The notes: generated by a model from the sequence alone, not told the origin. DNA of 64,000 nucleotides from Serratia sp. UGAL515B_01 (GCF_033095805.1 NZ_CP109901.1:2852001-2916000), one strand, 5' to 3'. Counted from the first letter of the stretch, positions 53,672 through 64,000 are shown. Program-made: numbers and translations.

Positions 53672-55543
53672 TTATTCAGACAACAGCTTGTTCATACGGC
53701 GGATAAACTGGTTTGGATCTTCCAGCGTACCGCGTTCGGCCAGCAACGCCTGATCCAACAGCAGGTCAATCCACTCGGCAAATTGTTGGTTATCACCCAC
53801 GTCCGAAGCCCGCTTCACCAACGCATGGTCAGGGTTTAACTCGAAGATGTATTTTACTTCTGGCGCCGCTTGCCCTGCGGCCGCGAACAGTTTTGCCATC
53901 TGAGTGCTCATTTCATCGGCATCAGTGGTAACAATCGCCGGCGTGTCGGTCAAACGGTGTGTTAAACGCACGTCTTTCACTCGTTCACCCAATAGCGTCT
54001 TGACACGCTCGATGAATGGCTCAAGCTGTTTCTCGGCTTCTTTCTGCTCTTCGGTTTCATCTGCCAGTTTGTTCAAGGCTTCATCTGCTTTGCTGACAGA
54101 TTGGAAAGTCTTGCCGTCAAACTCGGTCAGGTAGCTCATCATCCATTCGTCAATACGCTCGGAAAGCAGAAGAACCTCAATGCCTTTCTTGCGGAACAAT
54201 TCCAGATGCGGACTGTTTTTCGCCGCTGCATAACTATCGGCAGTAATGTAGTAAATCTTTTCTTGGCCTTCGGCCATGCGACCAACGTACTCTTCCAGCG
54301 CAACCGTCTGTGCAGAGCTATCATTGTGCGTAGAGGCAAAGCGCAACAGTTTGGCGATAGCATCTTTATTGGCACCGTCCTCAGCTGGACCTTCTTTCAG
54401 CACTAGGCCAAATTGCTGCCAGAATTTCTGATAACCTTCGACATCATCTTTTGCCAGTTTATCCAACATCTGTAAAACGCGTTTGGTCAGCGCGCCGCGC
54501 AGGCTTTGGGTAACACGGCTGTCTTGCAAGATTTCACGGGAAACGTTAAGCGGCAGGTCGTTGGAGTCTATCAGGCCACGCACGAAACGCAGATAGTTAG
54601 GCATAAACTGCTCAGCGTCATCCATGATAAACACGCGCTGAACATACAGCTTAAGGCCGTGTTTATGGTCGCGGTTCCACATGTCCCACGGCGCTTGGGC
54701 CGGAATATACAGCAGGCTGGTATACTCCTGCTTGCCCTCAACACGGTTATGGCTCCAACTCAGTGGATCGGTGAAGTCATGGGCAATATGTTTATAAAAT
54801 TCTTTGTACTCTTCATCGGTCACGTCTGACTTGCTGCGAGTCCACAAAGCCTGCGCTTTGTTAATCTTCTCCCAGGTGACAGTGTCGTCTTCTTCATTCT
54901 TAGTTTCGATTTCTACCGGTAGGGCAATGTGATCGGAGTATTTTCCAATCACTGAACGCAAGCGCCAGCCATCAAGGTATTCATCTTCGCCTTCGCGCAG
55001 GTGCAAGGTAATTTCGGTGCCACGATCGGCCTTGCTAACATCGGCGATGGTGTAATCGCCTTCACCGGCGGACTCCCAAAATACACCTTCATCCGCCGTT
55101 GCACCGGCTGCACGGGTACGTACTGTCACTTTGTCGGCCACGATGAACGCAGAGTAGAAGCCAACACCAAATTGACCTATCAGTTGGCTATCTTTCGCCT
55201 GGTCTGAACCTATTGATTCCAAGAATGCTTTGGTGCCGGATTTAGCAATCGTACCCAGGTTTTCAATCACTTCGTCACGCTTCATCCCGATGCCGTTATC
55301 AGCAATCGTCAGGGTACGTTTTTCTTTATCAAAAGAGAGGCGCACACGCAGTTCACCGTCACCCTCATACAGCTCTGGCTTGGAGAGAGCAAGAAAGCGC
55401 AGTTTGTCGGCGGCATCGGAAGCATTAGAGATCAGCTCGCGCAGGAAGATTTCTTTATTGGAGTAAAGTGAATGAATCATCAAATGAAGCAGTTGTTTTA
55501 CTTCAGATTGGAACCCACGGGTTTCTTGACCTTTCATACTCAT
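53672..55543 (-). CDS. htpG: Hsp90-family chaperone HtpG
   Basis: A 623-aa cytosolic Hsp90 ATPase. The N-terminal ATP domain has [51 protein letters not shown] and GTEITLHL. The middle domain has [20 protein letters not shown] with [11 protein letters not shown], and the C-terminal dimerisation domain ends [17 protein letters not shown]. The start is set at ATG 55543 ([11 protein letters not shown]) because the GAGG ribosome-binding site fits it better than the E. coli-like ATG two codons later. Confidence 0.97.
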   Translation of the reverse strand: MSMKGQETRGFQSEVKQLLHLMIHSLYSNKEIFLRELISNASDAADKLRFLALSKPELYEGDGELRVRLSFDKEKRTLTIADNGIGMKRDEVIENLGTIAKSGTKAFLESIGSDQAKDSQLIGQFGVGFYSAFIVADKVTVRTRAAGATADEGVFWESAGEGDYTIADVSKADRGTEITLHLREGEDEYLDGWRLRSVIGKYSDHIALPVEIETKNEEDDTVTWEKINKAQALWTRSKSDVTDEEYKEFYKHIAHDFTDPLSWSHNRVEGKQEYTSLLYIPAQAPWDMWNRDHKHGLKLYVQRVFIMDDAEQFMPNYLRFVRGLIDSNDLPLNVSREILQDSRVTQSLRGALTKRVLQMLDKLAKDDVEGYQKFWQQFGLVLKEGPAEDGANKDAIAKLLRFASTHNDSSAQTVALEEYVGRMAEGQEKIYYITADSYAAAKNSPHLELFRKKGIEVLLLSERIDEWMMSYLTEFDGKTFQSVSKADEALNKLADETEEQKEAEKQLEPFIERVKTLLGERVKDVRLTHRLTDTPAIVTTDADEMSTQMAKLFAAAGQAAPEVKYIFELNPDHALVKRASDVGDNQQFAEWIDLLLDQALLAERGTLEDPNQFIRRMNKLLSE

Positions 55544-55567
55544 TGATAACCTCAAAAGTAGTAATGT

Positions 55568-55696
55568 TATACCCAATAAATTTCAAGTTGTGGCCAGACA
55601 ACCCACTCGTGAGTCCCAGATGCTTAGATCAACCAAGTGTCTGGGGTGAAGGAGTGCAGTCAACAACGCCACAACGTGAAAGGCGAAGGGGATACG
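55568..55696. repeat. Palindromic intergenic repeat between recR and htpG
   Basis: TATACCCAATAAATTTCAAG at the left and CGTGAAAGGCGAAGGGGATA at the right are imperfect inverted ends of a ~130-bp element. Its interior is GC-richer. It resembles the abundant Serratia/Yersinia intergenic repeats. Confidence 0.5.
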
Positions 55697-55801
55697 AACA
55701 ATGGGGATCAAGTGGGGCTAACACTGAAGCTTTTCAAGCAGCTGACGGGAAAATTTTTAGCAATTAAGAACGGGGCTGGAAAAACGCCCCGCAGAGAAAC
55801 A

Positions 55802-56406
55802 TCAGAATTTGATCGCGTGACGACCGGCCAAAGAGTGTGACAGTGTAGTGCCGTCAACCATCTCAAGTTCACCCCCCACCGGTACACCATGGGCAATACG
55901 ACTAGCAAGCACACCATATTGGCCGCACATTTCAGCGATGTAGTTCGCTGTAGCATCTCCTTCAACCGTTGGATTGGTCGCCAAGATAACTTCAGTGATA
56001 GTTTCCTTTTCCAGCCGCTGTTCCAGCCGGTCAAGACCAATATCACCAGGGCCAATACCATCCAACGGTGACAGGTGCCCCATCAGTACAAAGTAACGCC
56101 CGGCAAACTGCCCAGTCTGTTCAATAGCGTGAATATCCGCCGGACTCTCCACAATACAGATCTGACCATTTTGCTGACGACGTGGATTGTTGCAAATAGT
56201 ACAGATATCTTGCTCGGTAAAGGTACGACAATCCGCACAATGACCAATCTCCGACATCGCACGAGTCAACGCTTGAGCCAGGCGCATTCCACCGCTGCGA
56301 TCGCGCTGCAGCAACTGAAACGCCATACGTTGCGCCGATTTAGGCCCAACACCAGGCAGGCAACGCAACGCCTCCATCAGTGATTCCAGAAGCGGACTGG
56401 TCTGCA

Positions 56407-56407
<1 letters not shown>
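55802..56407 (-). CDS. recR: Recombination mediator RecR
   Basis: A 201-aa protein of the RecFOR pathway that helps load RecA on gapped DNA. It has the HhH motif [20 protein letters not shown], a four-cysteine zinc finger ([19 protein letters not shown]) and a Toprim domain ([36 protein letters not shown]). Length equals E. coli (201). Its ATG overlaps the ybaB stop by one base (TGATG). Confidence 0.97.
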
Positions 56408-56745
<338 letters not shown>

Positions 56746-56776
56746 TCATTGCATGGGCAGCACACTGTGCGCCGCG

Positions 56777-58729
56777 TTAAATAGGGCGAATACTCTCTTC
56801 ATCCAGTTCTGCGTCGAAGAACCGGCACAGGGTCTGAATGTGGGTATCCGCAACAATCGACTGGCGAGCCTGCACCAGTTTTTCTTCATAAATAGCTTGC
56901 CGCCATTCCAGCGGTGTCCGCACCGCTGGATTATCGTCTTCTACCACGGTGAGTTCAACGGTGAAACCGTGCAATTCGCTTAGCGCCTCTGCTAACATCT
57001 TTTGCGCTGACGGTGAATTCAGATGACGTTGTGAAGACCGTAAGTGGAGGCAAATGTGGCCTGACGCCAACTGTTCTTTAAAAGCGTTCAATGCCAATTG
57101 CTGCACTAACTTCGGTATTTTCAGTTGGTCGATTTCTGCCGCCCAAGGGTCGCGTGCCAAAGATTCAACTACCAGTTTAGCTGACAATTCGGGCGTTTTT
57201 TCATGTTCAAGCGCCGTGCGTAACGCTTTTGGCGTTGCCAATGATTCCGTTACGGTTTCAGGCTCGGTTTGCGCCCGCCAACGATAGGCCTCAGGCTTGG
57301 TCGGTTTTTCTGCAACTTGCTTCTCAACCTGACGCTGTTGGCTTCGCTCGGTCACGGAAGCTAACCGCTCCAATGCCGCGGTTACCGGCTGCGCTTTTCC
57401 TGACGCCGCCGGCTCATTCTTTTTTGGTGTGGATGCTCCCTGCTGCCTTAGCAACTGGGTACGCGCCTTGAGTAATTGCGCGGTGGCATCGGGTAAATGC
57501 GTAGGTGGATGATTCTGTGCTGGTGCAACTTGCCCTAGCGGTGGTGGAGTATCCTGAAGATCAGATTGTGCCTCAATAACAATGTTCCCTTGCCGCTGTG
57601 CTACTTGTTCACTCGCCGTAAAGGCTGGCTCCGGAATAGTAGCTTTAGGGTGAAACGCCAGTGCACGTAGCAGGGTCATTTCAACACCCATGCGGCGATC
57701 GGGTGCATAAGCCAGTTCTTTGCGACCAACCAGCAACGTTTGATAATAAAGCTGTACGTCTGCTGGTGGTAACGTACGCGCCAGTACACGTAGCCGCTGT
57801 TCGATAACCGCAAAATGGTTATCCAGCATTGAGGGTAATAATTGCACCATGGCAACGCGGTGCAATAACGCTAGCGTTTCTACCAGCAGGCTTTCCCAAT
57901 CCACACCGCGCGACGCCGCCTGGGCAACCTGAGCCATGACTTTTTCCCCGTCGGCACTGACCAAAGCCTCCAGAATAGCCAATGGCTGTTCATCGTCTAA
58001 CGTACCGAGCATCTGGTTAACAGTGTCGGTGGTAACCTGCCCTTGTCCCATGGCAATCGCCTGGTCGGTCAAGCTTAGAGCATCACGCATGCTACCATCA
58101 GCGGCCCTTGCTAACAGTTGCAGCGCGCGAGCATCGCTGGCAATGTGCTCGGCTTGCAAAATAGTTTCCAACTGGGCGCGGATCTGGTCTACATCCATCG
58201 CCTTGAGGTGGAATTGCAGACAACGCGACAGGATGGTCACCGGAAGCTTTTGTGGGTCGGTGGTCGCCAGCAAGAATTTAACGTGCGAGGGCGGCTCCTC
58301 CAACGTTTTCAGTAACGCATTAAAACTGTGGCGCGAGAGCATGTGAACTTCGTCAATAAGGTAGACCTTGAAACGGCCTCGCGCAGGCGCATATTGCACG
58401 TTATCCAACAGATCGCGGGTATCTTCCACTTTGGTTCTGGAAGCCGCGTCTATCTCTATCAGATCGACAAATCGCCCTTGCTCGATCTCACGACAGTTAT
58501 CGCATTGACCACAAGGTGTTGCGGTGATGCCAGTTTCACAATTCAGGCCTTTGGCCAGCAAACGCGCAATCGTCGTTTTGCCTACGCCACGAGTACCCGA
58601 GAATAGATAGGCGTGATGGAGCCGCCCAAGCTTTAGGCCGTTAGCCAGTGCAGTGAGGACATGTTCTTGTCCTACAACATCTGCAAACGTTTGAGGGCGC
58701 CACTTACGGGCTAGAACCTGATAGCTCAT
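56777..58729 (-). CDS. dnaX: DNA polymerase III subunits tau and gamma
   Basis: A 650-aa clamp-loader subunit. The AAA+ domain has Walker A FSGTRGVGKTTIARLLAKGL, a zinc site (LNCETGITATPCGQCDNC), the DEVHMLSRHSFNALLKTLEE Walker B and sensor region, and LSRCLQFHL. A proline-rich linker follows (residues 380-500) and then domain V, which binds the alpha subunit. Codons 436-437 lie in a classic A AAA AAG frameshift signal, so the gene also yields the shorter gamma subunit. It is the first gene of dnaX-ybaB-recR. Confidence 0.97.
   Translation of the reverse strand: MSYQVLARKWRPQTFADVVGQEHVLTALANGLKLGRLHHAYLFSGTRGVGKTTIARLLAKGLNCETGITATPCGQCDNCREIEQGRFVDLIEIDAASRTKVEDTRDLLDNVQYAPARGRFKVYLIDEVHMLSRHSFNALLKTLEEPPSHVKFLLATTDPQKLPVTILSRCLQFHLKAMDVDQIRAQLETILQAEHIASDARALQLLARAADGSMRDALSLTDQAIAMGQGQVTTDTVNQMLGTLDDEQPLAILEALVSADGEKVMAQVAQAASRGVDWESLLVETLALLHRVAMVQLLPSMLDNHFAVIEQRLRVLARTLPPADVQLYYQTLLVGRKELAYAPDRRMGVEMTLLRALAFHPKATIPEPAFTASEQVAQRQGNIVIEAQSDLQDTPPPLGQVAPAQNHPPTHLPDATAQLLKARTQLLRQQGASTPKKNEPAASGKAQPVTAALERLASVTERSQQRQVEKQVAEKPTKPEAYRWRAQTEPETVTESLATPKALRTALEHEKTPELSAKLVVESLARDPWAAEIDQLKIPKLVQQLALNAFKEQLASGHICLHLRSSQRHLNSPSAQKMLAEALSELHGFTVELTVVEDDNPAVRTPLEWRQAIYEEKLVQARQSIVADTHIQTLCRFFDAELDEESIRPI
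57380..57441 (-). promoter_or_regulatory. dnaX programmed -1 frameshift signal
   Basis: Slippery AAAAAAG at 57425-57419; upstream stimulator AGGGAG at 57441-57436 with a 10-base spacer, identical to E. coli; downstream GC hairpin (GCCGGCGGCG ... GCGCAGCCGG). The -1 frame gives one Glu and then TGA at 57416-57414, so gamma is 438 aa. Confidence 0.93.
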
Positions 58730-58884
58730 TAATACCGGAGATGTCGAGTGATCTGAAAAACCATGCTAACACAGCCCCGCGACGATCCGCGAGGCCGATA
58801 TGGTATCAGGCTATCTCTTTCAATGTTAAGTGTTAGGGAAACAGTGAGTTAAGAAACACAGCATGGTTGATACAACACTACAGA

Positions 58885-59436
58885 TCAATGGCCTGCAAAA
58901 TTAACCAGACAGTAGCAGTCAATGCCCAGTTTATTCAGGCGCGTTTCGCCACCGAGATCCGGCAAGTTGATAATAAATGCTGCGTCTTTCACTTCACCAC
59001 CAAGACGGCGGATGAGTGACGCGGTAGCCTCAATAGTGCCACCGGTAGCCAACAGGTCGTCTACCACCAACACGATGTCACCGGCCACGATGGCATCGGT
59101 ATGGATTTCCAGTTTGTCAGTGCCATATTCCAACTCATAGCTTTCGCTTAGGGTGGCTCGCGGCAATTTCCCCGGTTTGCGTACCGGGACAAAGCCGACA
59201 CCTAACGCCAGTGCTACTGGCGCTCCAAACAGAAAACCACGCGCCTCAGTACCAACTACTTTGGTGACGCCCGCATTACGGTAACGTTCAACCAACAGCT
59301 CAATGCTGGAAGCATAGGCAAGCGGGTTTTCCAGCAGGCTAGTCACATCACGGAACAGAATGCCCGGCTTAGGGTAGTCGGCAATGGTTTTGATACTGTC
59401 TTTAATATACTGAAGCTGCTGCGCAGTTGCGGTCAT
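58885..59436 (-). CDS. apt: Adenine phosphoribosyltransferase
   Basis: A 183-aa purine-salvage enzyme that makes AMP from adenine and PRPP. It has the PRPP loop [20 protein letters not shown] and [20 protein letters not shown]. Length equals E. coli Apt. The start at [12 protein letters not shown] matches; the frame is open 48 codons upstream but without similarity. Confidence 0.96.
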   Translation of the reverse strand: MTATAQQLQYIKDSIKTIADYPKPGILFRDVTSLLENPLAYASSIELLVERYRNAGVTKVVGTEARGFLFGAPVALALGVGFVPVRKPGKLPRATLSESYELEYGTDKLEIHTDAIVAGDIVLVVDDLLATGGTIEATASLIRRLGGEVKDAAFIINLPDLGGETRLNKLGIDCYCLVNFAGH

Positions 59437-59582
59437 AGTTATTGCCTGATAAAACACTCTGATAACTTCCACACAGGCCTTCAACTGCCACCGTACTAAA
59501 GAAAAACGGCGGGAGGATACCTGCGCACGAAAACGCTCAAATCTATGCAAATTGCCAGATAAATGCAACCAATGCAGCACGA

Positions 59583-59963
59583 TCAGCGCTGTTTTTGTTG
59601 CGGCAGGTCAATTACCGGCAGACGCAATATGAACGTCAGTAACGTAACCAGGATCGCTATAAGCACAATGCGGATCCACCAGAGCTTCACCAGCCACAAT
59701 GAGACAGCAAACGTCAATACAATAACTAACGTTGCTTTCCACTTGACTCCTGGTGGTAAGGCTCGGTGCTGCTGCCAATAGCGCAAATAGTTACCAAACC
59801 TGGAACGGTATAGCAGCCAATGATGAAAACGGGGTGAAGAACGGGCAAAGCACCAAGCAGCCAGCAGCAGAAAGGGAGTCGTCGGCAATAACGGTAATAC
59901 CACACCAAGTGTTGCCAACACTACGGCTAACCAACCTATAATAATCAAAAACCAACGTGTCAT
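59583..59963 (-). CDS. ybaN: DUF454 inner-membrane protein YbaN
   Basis: A 126-aa protein with three to four transmembrane segments ([70 protein letters not shown]). The [20 protein letters not shown] motif is the DUF454 signature. Function unknown. It is upstream of apt on the same strand. Confidence 0.92.
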   Translation of the reverse strand: MTRWFLIIIGWLAVVLATLGVVLPLLPTTPFLLLAAWCFARSSPRFHHWLLYRSRFGNYLRYWQQHRALPPGVKWKATLVIVLTFAVSLWLVKLWWIRIVLIAILVTLLTFILRLPVIDLPQQKQR

Positions 59964-60192
59964 GCCTTTCCTTGCGCGCCATAATGACCAGGCTGTGTCC
60001 GTTACTCTGCTAATTGGCAGGTTTACCCAACGGGTACTTGTTTCATGCTCGTTTCACGGGCAAGCTTACGACTATAAATAATTCGAGTGGCAGTAATGCT
60101 GCTTGCAACGGCACCCAAAGACGCGAATAGCAAAGCCAACGCACATCTTATCTGAAGTATAATCTGTTAACCGCTTTATTGAAGGATCTGCC

Positions 60193-60729
60193 GTGAGTAC
60201 GCACCGCCTGTTACAGACGCTTGAACAGCAAATAGCTGCATTAGCGAGCGAAATTCAGCCACGTGGTGATGTTCCAATCCCGCAGGCCAGGTTCGATGCG
60301 GTGCTTTTCTCCAGCCACGGTACGCGGTTGCGCGATTACCTGGCTGAGGTACATAGGAATTTTGCTCAGTTGCAAGCAGCGGTGAATGGTAACCGTAACG
60401 CTCATGTCGCTTTCCTGGCGGAAAAGCTGGTGGCCCAACTCACCGCGCTGCAACGCGAACTGGCAACCCTAACGTTGCGGCGTCAAAACCAGCCGAAAGA
60501 AGTAATGGACGTTGATCTTTATCACAAGCTTGCCGAACATCAAGACTATGAACGCCGTTTGATATCGATGATCGAAGATCGTGAAAGTCTACTCGGCCAG
60601 CAAACCACCTTTGCGGCACAAAAGAAATTACAGCAAGAACTGGCAACGATCGAAGGCAGGCTGGTACGTTGCAGGCAAGCATTGGCGCGTATTGAACGCA
60701 ATATAGAACAAAAAGAAAACGGTTTTTGA
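60193..60729 (+). CDS. priC: Primosomal replication protein PriC (N'')
   Basis: A 178-aa replication-restart protein that recognises stalled forks and SSB and helps load DnaB. It starts at GTG 60193 (MSTHRLLQTLEQQIAALASE) and has FDAVLFSSHGTRLRDYLAEV and a long charged coiled coil (VMDVDLYHKLAEHQDYERRL). Length matches E. coli PriC (175). It is divergent from ybaN. Confidence 0.93.
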   Translation: MSTHRLLQTLEQQIAALASEIQPRGDVPIPQARFDAVLFSSHGTRLRDYLAEVHRNFAQLQAAVNGNRNAHVAFLAEKLVAQLTALQRELATLTLRRQNQPKEVMDVDLYHKLAEHQDYERRLISMIEDRESLLGQQTTFAAQKKLQQELATIEGRLVRCRQALARIERNIEQKENGF

Positions 60730-60882
60730 ATATTTATCACATTATTTTAATGATTACTCCCTTCCCTGCCACATGTTCTCTATACTCTGCAAAACGCAGT
60801 ACCTATTTTCTTACACTCAAGTTTTTGCTAGCACGGGAAGATAATAGGTAATTACCATTACCCAGACGCAAACGTTGGCCTT

Positions 60883-61071
60883 ATGTCGCTAGAAAATGCT
60901 TCACCAGAATTACAACTGGCGGTGGATTTAATCTACCTACTGGAATGTAACGAGATCGATCCTGCAACGGCGCTGGCTGCCTTGGATATCGTCAGAAGAG
61001 ATTTTCAGGAGAAAATGCAACGTATAGGCATGACATCCCCCTATTTACCTGTTGTCCCTGTGGGCCAATAA
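60883..61071 (+). CDS. ybaM: DUF2496 protein YbaM
   Basis: A 62-aa protein like E. coli YbaM (53 aa): MSLENASPELQLAVDLIYLL, then ALDIVRRDFQEKM. Function unknown. It follows priC as in E. coli, with a 153-bp gap. Confidence 0.9.
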   Translation: MSLENASPELQLAVDLIYLLECNEIDPATALAALDIVRRDFQEKMQRIGMTSPYLPVVPVGQ

Positions 61072-61118
61072 TAAAGACCTACAGGCATTTTCAACGATGT
61101 TCAAAATCTTAGGTTACC

Positions 61119-61640
61119 TTAAAGAGTATTACTGCCTGTCGCTTGTGCCCTCTTCACTTCTTGTACTTGACTACCCTGTTGGTTATGCAGGCACACCTCC
61201 AACTGATTGAAAGCAATGTTTATACCGTTTTCACGGCATAAACGCTCGATTGCTCGATTCAATTCATCCACGGTATAGCTGCGATCACACAACTCGCGCA
61301 CGTATAAACGCAACTCATGATCCAGCGTGTTGGCACCAAAGTTATTGTCACTTGTCCCATGACACACCTAACGACCCCAACGCGGTTAACGTTCCCACTG
61401 CCGTAATCAAGTAAGTCAGGATCGTAGTAATGGCATAAAATGTCCCCTGCCGGAGTTGTAACCGCGACAACACCACAACTTCTAGCAGTCCAGGCAAGTT
61501 ACGTGTCATCACGTAAGCAACAATCACTGCGAGAAGCGCTACCAGCATATTTCACAGTGTCACCGCTTGCGGTATCACATTGCCGGCAACGCTACAGGTG
61601 TAATGCCACAGTGAAATGCTATCAAGATACGCCTGCAACT
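61119..61640 (-). pseudogene. mscK: Mechanosensitive channel MscK, multiply deleted
   Basis: Pieces of the C-terminal part of MscK (1120 aa in E. coli) survive in order: LDSISLWHYTCSVAGNVIPQ, a TGA, then AYVMTRNLPGLLEVVVLSRL and LTALGSLGVSWDK, then directly GANTLDHELRLYVRELCDRS and GINIAFNQLEVCLHNQQG. The channel core (pore helix and beta domain, about 130 codons) is deleted between SWDK and GANTL, and everything N-terminal is gone. It lies in its E. coli position beside ybaM. The following stretch to 61806 has only a short unassigned frame. Confidence 0.88.
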
Positions 61641-61806
61641 CATGATTTAACGTTGATATGGTAATGAAGCGCCAAGATTACCACGCCAACTGACCTGCAA
61701 CGGATAAGAAAAACGTGGAGGATGATAAGCTGCCAGGCTAAGGCTGTGCTTCTCAGTTTCAAATGAACGCCACAGACAGTTCATAAAGAGCACAGCCTGA
61801 TGCGGA

Positions 61807-62160
61807 TCAGAAAGTAAGTACTTTCTCCGCCGCGAGCGTCCATTGGGCCAGTTCCACCAGTGTGCCAATCTCAACACCATCTGCCAATGTCAAGTTGCTT
61901 ATGCCTCGCGCATCAGAACACGTTTTACACAGTTTTACCGGTATCTGCTGTGCAGTGAGGATCTCCAGCATTTGTTGTAGATGATAACCTTCACGCGGTT
62001 GTTGACCAGCAATACCTGCCACCACAGCATCAGACATCAAAAAAAGTTTAAGATTGAGTGTGGGCTCCTGCTCTTTGAGGGTTATTGATAGCCGCAACGC
62101 ATTGAATAACGACTCTTGGCCGTAAGCAGCACCGTTGGCAATCACTAAAACAGATGACAT
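61807..62160 (-). CDS. DsrE/DsrF-family protein (YchN-like)
   Basis: A 117-aa protein with the DsrE fold: VLVIANGAAYGQESLFNALR, LNLKLFLMSDAVVAGIAGQQ, and IPVKLCKTCSDARGISN with two cysteines near the usual sulfur-carrying position. Sulfur-relay or YchN-like role inferred from the fold only. It lies just downstream of acrR, 14 bp away, so is probably co-transcribed. Confidence 0.85.
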   Translation of the reverse strand: MSSVLVIANGAAYGQESLFNALRLSITLKEQEPTLNLKLFLMSDAVVAGIAGQQPREGYHLQQMLEILTAQQIPVKLCKTCSDARGISNLTLADGVEIGTLVELAQWTLAAEKVLTF

Positions 62161-62174
62161 GACGTGTTCTCCTT

Positions 62175-62837
62175 TTAAATTTGTGTGCCTTTAAGCGCAG
62201 AGGATCCCACGCGCAAAGAGGGACTAAACTGCATCATTTCAATAAAAGTATCGATTAATACACCTGCTTCAGCTTTCAAATCAAAACCTTCAGGTGCAAA
62301 CAACCAATTTTCCATCAGGCCAGTCACATAGGCTCTCATTACGATAGCCGCACGGCGAGTATGAAGATCGCCAGGAAGTTGGCCACGCGCCATACTATCA
62401 AGGAGAACACGCTCAATACGTTCATCATTTTCAAGGCATAACACCTTACGCGCTTCATGCAACGGTATCATTTCACCAATAAATTCGCATTTATGAAAAA
62501 GAATCTCCATCAATGCACGGCGACGGCTGTCAACAACCGTAGCGGTAAGAATGTAAATCAGAATTTCTCTTAGGATCCGTAGTGGATTATCAGGAAACTT
62601 TGCTTGATACTCTATTTCCAGATCACCTATTTTGGATTCTGATAGTTCCCAAACTTCGCTAAGTAGGTCTGACTTATTTTTGAAATGCCAGTAAATCGCC
62701 CCCCGCGTGACCCCCGCCGCGGTTGCAATATCTGTCAGCGATGTTGCTGAAACGCCACGTTCAGAGAATTCTCTCACCGCGGCGTCTATGATCTGCTGTC
62801 GTGTTTCTAGCGCCTGCTGTTTGGTTTTTCGTGCCAT
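62175..62837 (-). CDS. acrR: TetR-family repressor AcrR
   Basis: A 220-aa repressor of acrAB. N-terminal [23 protein letters not shown], then [20 protein letters not shown] and [17 protein letters not shown]. The C-terminal ligand domain has [20 protein letters not shown], matching the E. coli drug-binding region. It is divergent from acrA with a perfect palindromic operator between. Confidence 0.95.
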   Translation of the reverse strand: MARKTKQQALETRQQIIDAAVREFSERGVSATSLTDIATAAGVTRGAIYWHFKNKSDLLSEVWELSESKIGDLEIEYQAKFPDNPLRILREILIYILTATVVDSRRRALMEILFHKCEFIGEMIPLHEARKVLCLENDERIERVLLDSMARGQLPGDLHTRRAAIVMRAYVTGLMENWLFAPEGFDLKAEAGVLIDTFIEMMQFSPSLRVGSSALKGTQI

Positions 62838-62865
62838 GACGTTGTTTTTTAGGAGGGGTATGATT

Positions 62866-62889
62866 TACATACATTCGCGAATGTATGTA
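62866..62889. promoter_or_regulatory. AcrR operator
   Basis: A perfect 24-bp palindrome (half-site TACATACATTCG) between acrR and acrA. E. coli AcrR binds an almost identical site. It overlaps where both promoters should be. Confidence 0.93.
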
Positions 62890-62979
62890 ACATAGCACGC
62901 ACAATCAATTTACGCAGCAATGGGTTTAAAAGCTTGTGATCCATTGAACTATTTGAAATCGGACACTTGAGGTTTTTCT

Positions 62980-64000
62980 ATGAACAAAAACAGAGGGGTA
63001 ACGCCTCTGGCGGTAGTTCTGATGCTTTCATTAGGCCTAGTGCTTACGGGGTGTAATGACAAAGAAAACCAGCAACAAGGTGCCAAGCCCCCTACTCCAA
63101 CGGTAGGTGTGGTGACATTGAAGGCTGAATCCCTCAATATTACTACCGATCTTCCTGGACGTACCTCTGCTTATCGCGTTGCCGAAGTTCGCCCTCAGGT
63201 AAGTGGCATAATCCTGAAACGCAACTTTACTGAAGGCAGCGATATCAAGGCGGGAGTTTCACTGTATCAGATCGATCCCGCTACCTATCAGGCGGCTTAC
63301 AACAGCGCTAAAGGTGAACTGGCTAAAGCACAAGCCGCGGCTGAAATCGCTCGTCTGACGGTAAACCGCTATAAGCCGTTGCTGGGAACCAATTTTATCA
63401 GTAAACAGGACTTCGACACCGCTGTTTCTACGCAAACACAGGCTAATGCCGCTGTTATTGCTGCCAAAGCTGCCGTCGAAACCGCACGTATCAATCTGGC
63501 ATATACAAAAGTAACCTCACCTATTTCTGGCCGTATAGGTAAATCTACAGTTACCGAAGGAGCCCTAGTGACCTCCGGTCAGGCAAACGCGCTGGCAACA
63601 GTACAGCAGTTAGACCCGATGTATGTGGATGTCACACAATCCAGCAACGATTTTCTTCGTTTGAAGCAGGAGCTGGCTGACGGCACCCTGCAACAGGAAA
63701 ACGGTAAGGCCAAAGTGAAGTTACTGCTTGAGAATGGGCAAGAATATGCCCATGAGGGCAGGCTAGAGTTCTCCGACGTCACCGTCGATGAGACCACTGG
63801 CTCTATCACTATCCGCGCAATTTTCCCAAACCCTAACAATGGCTTACTTCCAGGCATGTTCGTTCGTGCCCGTCTGGAAGAAGGAATTCGCAGCGAGGCG
63901 CTGCTGGTTCCACAACAGGGTGTCACTCGTAACCCCCGCGGTGAAGCAACCGCGCTGGTCGTTGGTGCCGACGATAAAGTGGAACTGCGTACGCTGACTG
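62980..64000 (+). CDS. acrA: RND efflux periplasmic adaptor AcrA (partial)
   Basis: The first 340 codons are in the window and run off its right edge. Lipoprotein signal LSLGLVLTGC, then the hairpin and lipoyl domains (SLNITTDLPGRTSAYRVAEV, RPQVSGIILKRNFTEGSDIK, VTSPISGRIGKSTVTEGALV) and the beta-barrel (NNGLLPGMFVRARLEEGI). It links AcrB in the inner membrane to TolC. A TGAGG ribosome-binding site precedes the ATG. acrB is expected next. Confidence 0.96.
   Translation, partial: MNKNRGVTPLAVVLMLSLGLVLTGCNDKENQQQGAKPPTPTVGVVTLKAESLNITTDLPGRTSAYRVAEVRPQVSGIILKRNFTEGSDIKAGVSLYQIDPATYQAAYNSAKGELAKAQAAAEIARLTVNRYKPLLGTNFISKQDFDTAVSTQTQANAAVIAAKAAVETARINLAYTKVTSPISGRIGKSTVTEGALVTSGQANALATVQQLDPMYVDVTQSSNDFLRLKQELADGTLQQENGKAKVKLLLENGQEYAHEGRLEFSDVTVDETTGSITIRAIFPNPNNGLLPGMFVRARLEEGIRSEALLVPQQGVTRNPRGEATALVVGADDKVELRTLT

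Noticed and set aside
53713..55466. + strand frames opposite htpG
   Set aside because: Antisense shadows of a conserved gene; codon pattern follows htpG.
55570..55610. A sigma-32 promoter for htpG (CTTGAAA near 55580)
   Set aside because: The CTTGAAAT is part of the palindromic intergenic repeat and no CCCCAT-type -10 follows at the right distance.

Overview
The window looks like a gammaproteobacterial chromosome of the order Enterobacterales, most likely Serratia or a close relative. Two long blocks of housekeeping genes have E. coli-like order and near-E. coli proteins: dnaX-ybaB-recR-htpG-adk-hemH-gsk and cysS-ybcJ-folD-argU. Base composition is moderate. The intergenic and accessory parts are crowded with decayed IS fragments (IS1, IS3, IS6 and IS256 families), short non-coding repeats and broken genes. 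That pattern suits a host-adapting lineage such as aphid-associated Serratia symbiotica, but the species is an inference.

Layout. 0-12.7 kb: LexA-controlled dinI, ybaK, ybaP, the copper pair copA/cueR, the qmcA-ybbJ stomatin/NfeD pair, cnoX-ybbO-tesA, and the ybbA-ybbP ABC exporter. 12.7-14.8 kb: an accessory island where E. coli carries rhsD. It holds IS6 and IS256 debris, an unrecognised 225-aa protein downstream of a PAAR-like reading frame, a serine-recombinase fragment and two short repeats. 14.9-21.2 kb: purEK (PurR box), lpxH, ppiB, cysS, ybcJ, folD and tRNA-Arg(UCU). 21.2-43.5 kb: a large surface and mobile region. It contains an autotransporter, a broken NlpC/P60 gene, a coiled-coil FKBP isomerase, an apparently intact IS3-family element cutting an alpha-fimbrial locus, a subtilisin-type autotransporter protease, a ClpP-fold lipoprotein, and a complete E. 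coli common pilus (ecpRABCDE) operon. 43.6-64 kb: ushA, fsr, ybaL, gsk, hemH, glycerate kinase, adk, htpG, recR, ybaB, dnaX, apt, ybaN, priC, ybaM, a decayed mscK, a DsrE-family gene, acrR and the start of acrA.

Relative to E. coli the ushA-to-acrA block is inverted and has moved to the far side of the folD/argU end, so ushA and ybaK are no longer neighbours. The repeat-rich accessory region lies at one junction.

The most interesting signals are these. (1) copA carries a -1 frameshift cassette: a double slippery run, an immediate stop and a strong predicted pseudoknot. It would release a 140-aa two-domain copper chaperone, and here it follows the second metal-binding domain of three. (2) A 9 x 7-bp tandem repeat sits directly upstream of the ecpR ribosome-binding site and is a candidate phase-variation switch for the common pilus. 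(3) Several short inverted-repeat elements behave like MITEs; one supplies the stop codon of ecpR. (4) A PAAR plus unknown-protein pair occupies the rhs-type site.
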